From Leeuwenhoekiella polynyae (GTDB taxonomy: Bacteria; Bacteroidota; Bacteroidia; Flavobacteriales; Flavobacteriaceae), in assembly GCF_004104075.1 (NCBI RefSeq), contig NZ_QOVK01000003.1, forward strand, positions 186,001 to 250,000: a DNA stretch of 64,000 nt. Direction: 5' to 3'. Shown here piece by piece: positions 58,706 to 64,000 of this stretch. How positions within the stretch are numbered: the first letter of the stretch is position 1; every line of letters begins with the position of its first letter. The notes beneath the pieces were generated by a model. That model was not told the origin of the DNA and made no database searches. It saw nothing but the letters and a program-made list of their open reading frames with translations. Made by a program: the position numbers and the translations under genes.

Positions 58706-59473
58706 TCAAAAGGAGTCTTTAAGTATTTTGATATCTTCCTGCTCTCTACGTAATCCTTCGGTATCTATTGCAAAACTCATAAGGAATCCCAAGCTCAAAG
58801 CGTAAAAAAAACGATCTACATACCACAATTCATCAAACTCGTTATAATAAGCTAAGCACGCACTGATATCTGCTAATATGAACCCAAAGACCATAAGTGC
58901 AAAATACAGAGAGCGGTTACTGTTCAGGACAAAATTGTAATAAAAAGCACATGAAACAAGTACTATTAGCGATGATCCCAAAAAATAAAAAAGAGGAAGC
59001 TCTAATAAATCCTGCATCTGTCCCTCAACAAATCCAGATAGGATATATAATATAAGGATATTTCCTGATGTAAGCAATGCCGCAAATAGAAGAGATAATT
59101 TTTTAAAACCCGAAAGTCTAACAAAAGGAATGCGCTCTACACAGAATAAAGTATAACTCAAACCTGCAAAAAAAAAATACAGTTCTGTGCCCCAATCACT
59201 TTCAAAAAAGATGTGCGCAAAATCTCTACATACTAATAAAAACAAAGCCAAAGTGACCCATAAATTTTGGTTTTTAACCAAGTAGAAGTAAACCAATATA
59301 AATGAAAATGTTGACCCAAATCTTACAATACGCATAACGTGCAAATCGTAGAAATAAACCGAAATTAGATTTACAAGTAAGACTAGAAAAACCAGCGTAA
59401 AAATACCCTTGCCTCCATTGATGTTAAAAAACTTCAAAATCTTTTTTAAATAGATTAGCAATAATATCGACAA
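58706..59473 (-). CDS. YhhN-like multi-pass membrane protein
   Basis: A 255-residue protein with about eight membrane helices. It is paralogous to its neighbour, sharing VRFGSTFSFILVYFYLVK, FLLVCRDFAHIFFESD, FILADISACLAYYNEF and DRFFYALSLGFLMSFAID. Charged residues inside helices (RDF, ADIS) recall YhhN/TMEM86 lysoplasmalogenases, which cleave the vinyl-ether bond of lysoplasmalogens. The match is by topology and spacing and is not certain. A short charged C-terminal tail follows. Confidence 0.62.
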   Translation of the reverse strand: MSILLLIYLKKILKFFNINGGKGIFTLVFLVLLVNLISVYFYDLHVMRIVRFGSTFSFILVYFYLVKNQNLWVTLALFLLVCRDFAHIFFESDWGTELYFFFAGLSYTLFCVERIPFVRLSGFKKLSLLFAALLTSGNILILYILSGFVEGQMQDLLELPLFYFLGSSLIVLVSCAFYYNFVLNSNRSLYFALMVFGFILADISACLAYYNEFDELWYVDRFFYALSLGFLMSFAIDTEGLRREQEDIKILKDSF

Positions 59474-60464
59474 GATATATTTTTCCTTGTTAATTATACC
59501 TAAATGAACAAAAAACCCACAATTGAATTAAAGTGGATTTAATGAGTTATCCGGGAGAGATTCTATATATCTACTCACTCAGATTGCGATTCTCGACATT
59601 CTCTTCGAAAGAAAGCTAACAATTTTTCTTTATAGATTAGAACAAGCTTTAAAGCAATCTTAAATTAGCTCACCGTGTTGCTCATTAAAGTTGACAACGA
59701 AAATCTGTTTACAAGCAAAATACCTGATAATTAGAATTTAAAATAAAGCTAGACCTCTCAACACCAAAAAAATAAAGAAGGCTCAAACTATTCTGAAATA
59801 CTTCTTCTAAGTACTCTTTAGGTTTTATTTATTCTTTTCGTGAAATTCTATGATTCGCGATACCATTCAACATTTATTTACAATCAGTAACCGGAGTGAA
59901 ACTTAGATAAGTTATGTAAAAAAGTGAGAGAATAGGATCTGAGCTCATTGTAAACAATCACTTTTATTGGATTTTTTCAGACCTAAACAGGTAAGTACAG
60001 GATACTATACCCAAGTTGGGGTTTTAATATTGTGAGGATCGCCATAATAACTAAAACGTTTTACTTATATTTCAAGTAGTTTTAAACTATTCTTCCCAAC
60101 TAAACGATCAGTTGATAAGTTGTATGTGATATAAACGATACTCGTTTATAGAGATGAATGACATAGAAAAAGAAAGAAATAGTGGTACTGATATAGATTC
60201 CGATTCGAGTTTCGTGTCTAAATGGAACACTAATAACTATAAGTTTGGTTTAGTGTGCAGTATAAGCTTTACGCTGAGATATGTTGCTCTTAAAGAACAT
60301 GAAGTTCCTGTAGAAATCTATTTATATGCTTAAGGCGGTTACGTTTTGGTGTTGATAATAAAACTGCACAAAAACAGTGGACCAAACCATGTGTTAAATG
60401 GATTTTCGATGAAAAATGGAATAAATAGTCTCATAAAAACGTAAAAGCTAAATCATTAAATACA
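59474..60464. other. Long intergenic region with gene debris before the carbohydrate locus
   Basis: About 990 bases with no intact recognised gene. A 59-codon ATG frame at 60154-60333 (DIDSDSSFVSKWNTNNYKF, HEVPVEIYLYA) is followed, in another frame, by 60324-60428 (RLRFGVDNKTAQKQ, VKWIFDEKWNK). Both look like pieces of one decayed protein of unknown kind. The last part (60430-60464) likely holds the leader of the lipoprotein gene. No terminator or promoter with clear consensus was found. Confidence 0.4.
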
Positions 60465-62150
60465 ATGCATAAATACTTAAAATTAACCGTTTGCTTTCTT
60501 ACACTCCTTTGTGTCATTGGGTGTAAAACCAAGGCTGAGGATCCTGATTCTCAAACTATTTTAAATGAAGAGGCCAATAAACCCAAGATTGTAAACATTA
60601 TAAACTTTATTCGCGACATCGAACCTCGTGATGAGGCAATAACCAAAGAGGTTCTTTTTGAAACCACAAAATCTCAGGTTGAAATCATGCGCAAATACGA
60701 TTTAGGCGGCACTTTTCTCTTGCAGTATGATGCCTTGATAGATGATCCCTACCAGGAACTTTTAAAAGGTTTACCTGTAGACTCTTTTGAGATTGGAGCA
60801 TGGTGGGAAATCCCACAACCCCTTGTTGAAAAAGCGGGTTTGGAATGGCGAGGACGTTTCCCTTGGGATTGGCATCCTGATGTAGGCTTTTCTACGGGCT
60901 ACACTCCAAAAGAAAGAGAGCAACTAGTTGATGTTTATATGGAGGATTTTAAAAAGATTTTTGGGTATTATCCAAAATCTGTGGCTTCATGGTTTATCGA
61001 TGCACATACACTGAATTATATGTATGAGAAGTATGGCATTATAGCTTCTGCAAACTGTAAGGATCAATATGGTACAGACGGGTACACCCTTTGGGGTGGT
61101 TATTGGAATCAGGCGTATTATCCCAGTAAACTCAATTCGTATATGCCCGCTCAAAATGCCGAAAATCAAATCCCCGTCCCCATATTTAGGATGCTGGGCA
61201 GTGACCCTATCTACCAGTACGATACAGGGCTTGAGCACGACAGACAAGGGGTTATCTCTATGGAGCCTGTATACCCCAGATCTGGAGGAAGTGAACCATG
61301 GGTAGACTGGTACATGAAAAATTTTGTGGATGGTGAATCTATGCAGTATGCCTATGTTCAGGTAGGACAGGAAAATTCCTTTATCTGGAAAGATGTAAAA
61401 CAGGGTTTCGAATACCAGATGCCACTTTTTGCCAAACTAAGGGATCAGGGGAAAATCAAGGTTGAAACACTTGCCAAAACAGGGGCCTGGTTTAAAGAAA
61501 ACTTTAAAGTCACTCCAGCGACTTCTGTTACCGTAAATACGGATTATGAGGATGGAAATAAAAAGACCCTTTGGTTTAACAGTAAAAACTATCGCGTAAA
61601 TCTACTTTGGGAGGACAATACGCTACGATTTAGGGATATTCATTTGTTTGATGAAAGCATTCAGTCAAGTTATCTGGAAAACAAACTAGAATCTAATCAG
61701 GCATTATTCTTTACACAGCCTTTTGTGGATGGTTACCTATGGAGCACCGCTCAAAAATTGGCTGGACTTCGGTTTAATCAGGAAAAAAATGGCAAGATCA
61801 TTTCGTTAGAAGGAGAAGATCCAATCATTACAAACCCACAAGAAGGTAAATTAGAAGTCCTCTGGCCTCTTCAAGATGACAACGGAACTATCAAAATGGA
61901 AATTGATGAAGATCAAACTCAGATTACACTTGAGGGAGGAAAATCTCTAGAGTGGTTCTTAGAGTTGACTGTTGCCAAAACCGATGATCTACCATTTCAA
62001 AGTATTGAAGACGATAAAATAGAATCTTTAAGTCAGGGAAAGACCTATACTATATCTACTTTAAAAGGAAAATTTTCAAAGCCTGTAGCTGATGAAGTAT
62101 TTAGAATCTATCCCGAGGATAACAGTATAAAGCTGAATTTTAAACAGTAA
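60465..62150 (+). CDS. Secreted lipoprotein, carbohydrate-active enzyme-like (DUF3863-type?)
   Basis: A lipobox (CVIGC, Cys20) anchors this 561-residue protein. Its N-terminal two thirds look like a barrel-type domain: VNIINFIRDIEPRDEAITKE, GAWWEIPQPLVEKAGLEW, FPWDWHPDVGFSTGYTPKE, SVASWFIDAHTLNYMYEKYG. This recalls polysaccharide-deacetylase or glycoside hydrolase relatives annotated in Bacteroidota as DUF3863. The C-terminal third is beta-rich. It lies 92 bases before a rhamnosidase gene, so it probably acts on rhamnose-containing glycans. The family assignment is from memory and unproven. Confidence 0.6.
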   Translation: MHKYLKLTVCFLTLLCVIGCKTKAEDPDSQTILNEEANKPKIVNIINFIRDIEPRDEAITKEVLFETTKSQVEIMRKYDLGGTFLLQYDALIDDPYQELLKGLPVDSFEIGAWWEIPQPLVEKAGLEWRGRFPWDWHPDVGFSTGYTPKEREQLVDVYMEDFKKIFGYYPKSVASWFIDAHTLNYMYEKYGIIASANCKDQYGTDGYTLWGGYWNQAYYPSKLNSYMPAQNAENQIPVPIFRMLGSDPIYQYDTGLEHDRQGVISMEPVYPRSGGSEPWVDWYMKNFVDGESMQYAYVQVGQENSFIWKDVKQGFEYQMPLFAKLRDQGKIKVETLAKTGAWFKENFKVTPATSVTVNTDYEDGNKKTLWFNSKNYRVNLLWEDNTLRFRDIHLFDESIQSSYLENKLESNQALFFTQPFVDGYLWSTAQKLAGLRFNQEKNGKIISLEGEDPIITNPQEGKLEVLWPLQDDNGTIKMEIDEDQTQITLEGGKSLEWFLELTVAKTDDLPFQSIEDDKIESLSQGKTYTISTLKGKFSKPVADEVFRIYPEDNSIKLNFKQ

Positions 62151-62242
62151 GTATACGCATCGTCGTTTAGCTGTTAAATAGAACTAAACAGTTTATCATT
62201 TTTAGGAGTTGCAACTTCTAAACCTAATTTTAATATAAAATA

Positions 62243-64000
62243 ATGCCGAAAATAGATAAGTTATTCGTTGCTTTATTAATTGCCTTTCTACCCTTAACTT
62301 CTTTTTGTAAGAAGCAACCTTTAGTTTCATTACAGTGCGAATACCTGTCTAATCCTTTAGGAATAGACCTGGAAAAGCCAAGGCTTATGTGGCAAATTAA
62401 TTCAAAAAAGCCGCAGCAACAACAAGCCTATAGAATCGTAGTAGCTGGTTCACTTGAAAAATTAAATACAGATTCTGCACTGGTTTGGGATTCCGGGAAG
62501 ATAAAAGCTGATGATCAAATCGTATACTATGATGGTGCAGCATTAATGGCTCATAAGCGCTATTATTGGAAAGTACAAATCTGGACAACCCAGGGAAAAA
62601 TAGTTTCACAACCTACCTGGTTTGAAACTGCAAAAATGACTTCCTCAGACTGGAAGGCTTCCTGGATAACAGATACTCATGAGAAAGAATTTGAGCCTTC
62701 CCCTCGTTTTAGAAAAGTATTTAATACCCAAAAACCCATTGCAGAAGCACGTTGTTACATAAGTGGTCTGGGGTATTACCAACTGTATCTGAATGGTGAA
62801 ATTATAGGTAAAAGCTCATTAAATCCCGGGTTTACCGATTACAGTAAAAGAATTTTATACAATACCTATGATGTGACGGAAGCACTTCAAAAGGGAGCTA
62901 ATTGTATAGCAGTACAACTAGGTAATGGTTGGTTTAATGAGCAAACGCCAACTGTTTGGAATTTTCATTTAGCCCCCTGGCGAGCACGCCCACAGTTACT
63001 CTGCGAAGTATTGATAACCTATTCAGATGGTGAACAGGAAGTAATAAAAAGTGATGTTTCCTGGAAAACCAATATAGGACCGGTACGCTTTGATAACATC
63101 CATGTGGGAACAACCTATGATGCCCTCTTAGAACAGCAAGGGTGGAATACTGTAAATTTTAAGGAGTCATGGAAAGAATCAACCCTGGCAAACGCTCCTG
63201 CTAGTTTAATAGAGAGTCAAAAAATGCCGCTTATTGCTGAAACAGACAGATATGCTCCAGTTTCGGTAATCAAAATTAATGATACGTGTTACGTATATGA
63301 TATGGGAATCAATACTGCTGGTATTACAGAAGTTAGGATTAAAGGTCAAAAAGGAACCCGCGTGATGGTACGCCACGCAGAGATGCTGGACTCTAGTGGA
63401 AATATCGACCAACGAAATATCAATATGCATTTAAGACCCCGAAATGAACGTGAAATTATACAGTCTGACGTTTATATCCTAAAAGGAGAAGGAGAAGAAG
63501 TCTTTAAGCCTGATTTTACCTATCACGGTTTTCAATATGTGGAAATTACAAGCGATCATCCTATTCCACAGGAAAATATTCATCTGCAAGGAATAAAAAT
63601 GCATAGCGATGTAGATGAAATAGGCAGCTTTACATCATCTAGTGAATTGCTGAACAAAATACTCGCTATTTGTAAAAATTCGTATTTAAGTAACCTCTAT
63701 AGCCTGCCTACAGATTGTCCTACCCGTGAAAAAAATGGTTGGATGGCCGATGGCTTTATGGTTCAGGAAGCTGGTATGCTTAATTATGATTCCAATACTA
63801 TTTATGCGAAATGGGTCAAGGATATGGTAGATGCTCAACAGGATACGGGTAATATGCCAGGTATCGTTCCTACTTCACATGAATGGAATTCCGATTGGGC
63901 AGGACCTATTTGGGATGCCGCCATTTTTATAGTTCCCATGAACCTCTATGACTACTATGAAGATAAAGAGAGTGTCAGGAATATATATGCAACTGCACAG
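62243..64000 (+). CDS. Alpha-L-rhamnosidase GH78, 3' end beyond the window
   Basis: An open frame of 586 codons runs to the window end without a stop. A signal peptide (KLFVALLIAFLPLTSFC) leads to the typical GH78 domains: an N-terminal fibronectin-like part (LQCEYLSNPLGIDLEKPRLM), a carbohydrate-binding-like domain (ARCYISGLGYYQLYLNGE, FTDYSKRILYNTYDVTEALQ) and the start of the catalytic (alpha/alpha)6 barrel with PTDCPTREKNGWMADG, where the usual sequence is PTDCPQRDERxGW-GD. The general acid Glu region of the barrel begins near the window end. It removes terminal alpha-L-rhamnose from plant or algal glycans. It is in tandem with the upstream lipoprotein gene. Confidence 0.92.
   Translation, partial: MPKIDKLFVALLIAFLPLTSFCKKQPLVSLQCEYLSNPLGIDLEKPRLMWQINSKKPQQQQAYRIVVAGSLEKLNTDSALVWDSGKIKADDQIVYYDGAALMAHKRYYWKVQIWTTQGKIVSQPTWFETAKMTSSDWKASWITDTHEKEFEPSPRFRKVFNTQKPIAEARCYISGLGYYQLYLNGEIIGKSSLNPGFTDYSKRILYNTYDVTEALQKGANCIAVQLGNGWFNEQTPTVWNFHLAPWRARPQLLCEVLITYSDGEQEVIKSDVSWKTNIGPVRFDNIHVGTTYDALLEQQGWNTVNFKESWKESTLANAPASLIESQKMPLIAETDRYAPVSVIKINDTCYVYDMGINTAGITEVRIKGQKGTRVMVRHAEMLDSSGNIDQRNINMHLRPRNEREIIQSDVYILKGEGEEVFKPDFTYHGFQYVEITSDHPIPQENIHLQGIKMHSDVDEIGSFTSSSELLNKILAICKNSYLSNLYSLPTDCPTREKNGWMADGFMVQEAGMLNYDSNTIYAKWVKDMVDAQQDTGNMPGIVPTSHEWNSDWAGPIWDAAIFIVPMNLYDYYEDKESVRNIYATAQ

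Overview
The window looks like chromosome of a flavobacterium (phylum Bacteroidota, family Flavobacteriaceae, probably marine). It is AT-rich, start codons mostly lack Shine-Dalgarno sequences, several promoters fit the Bacteroidota pattern TTTG-N19-TAnnTTTG, and the gene orders are typical of the family (rsfS-ftsH-LUD-cdsA-psd-acbP; prfA-pyrF-btuF-like). The exact genus cannot be fixed from the sequence alone. I saw no tRNA or rRNA gene, no CRISPR array and no intact prophage.

Layout. 1-2057 is decayed accessory DNA: a gene fragment cut by a degenerate IS3-family element, then non-coding debris. 2058-9018 holds mixed small genes: a soluble GAF histidine kinase, a NYN-LOTUS RNA-binding protein, a TapB/DUF3108-like secreted protein, an RluA-type pseudouridine synthase, a P-loop kinase, a PAS protein co-translated with an acyl-CoA thioesterase, and one decayed coding fragment. 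9043-15369 holds a UvrA2-like ABC ATPase, a lipoprotein esterase, a DUF5995 protein, D-lactate dehydrogenase and RlmF. 15507-18194 is a cobalamin riboswitch followed by metE. 18359-24818 concerns peroxide and aldehyde handling: katG, doxX, an NTF2-like protein, an AraC regulator, aldehyde dehydrogenase and DUF779. 24882-30398 is housekeeping: csaA, a redoxin, a UDG-family protein, an M14 peptidase, a Nudix hydrolase and pyrE. 30395-43078 is core: birA, rsfS, ftsH, cdsA, psd, acbP, valS, a DUF1573 protein, an aspartyl protease with PDZ, an aminotransferase and murB. 43247-48741 holds a fasciclin lipoprotein, a small Cys-rich protein, a glycosyltransferase, a sigma factor, an Nramp-like transporter, an Lrp regulator and two related helical proteins. 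48826-57736 holds icmF, purU, a DUF4197 protein, a PfkB kinase, a BtuF-like protein, pyrF and prfA. 57857-59473 holds two related membrane proteins, one frameshifted. After about 1 kb of debris, 60465-64000 begins a carbohydrate-use locus with a secreted lipoprotein and a GH78 alpha-L-rhamnosidase that runs off the window.

How the genes connect. Three loci touch vitamin B12: the riboswitch that should shut off B12-independent MetE when cobalamin is present, the B12-dependent fused mutase IcmF, and a BtuF-like metal/corrin-binding fold protein. The AraC regulator, aldehyde dehydrogenase and DUF779 protein probably form one aldehyde-response unit.

The most interesting unexplained signal is a pair of related structured intergenic elements (about 18209-18311 and 43096-43196). 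Both lie between convergent genes, directly before a terminator, and share covarying stems. Other points of interest are a homopolymer frameshift in a YhhN-like membrane protein, a katG operator-like palindrome, pyrE and Nudix genes whose start codons are only 7 nt apart, and an Nramp-family protein lacking the canonical DPGN motif.
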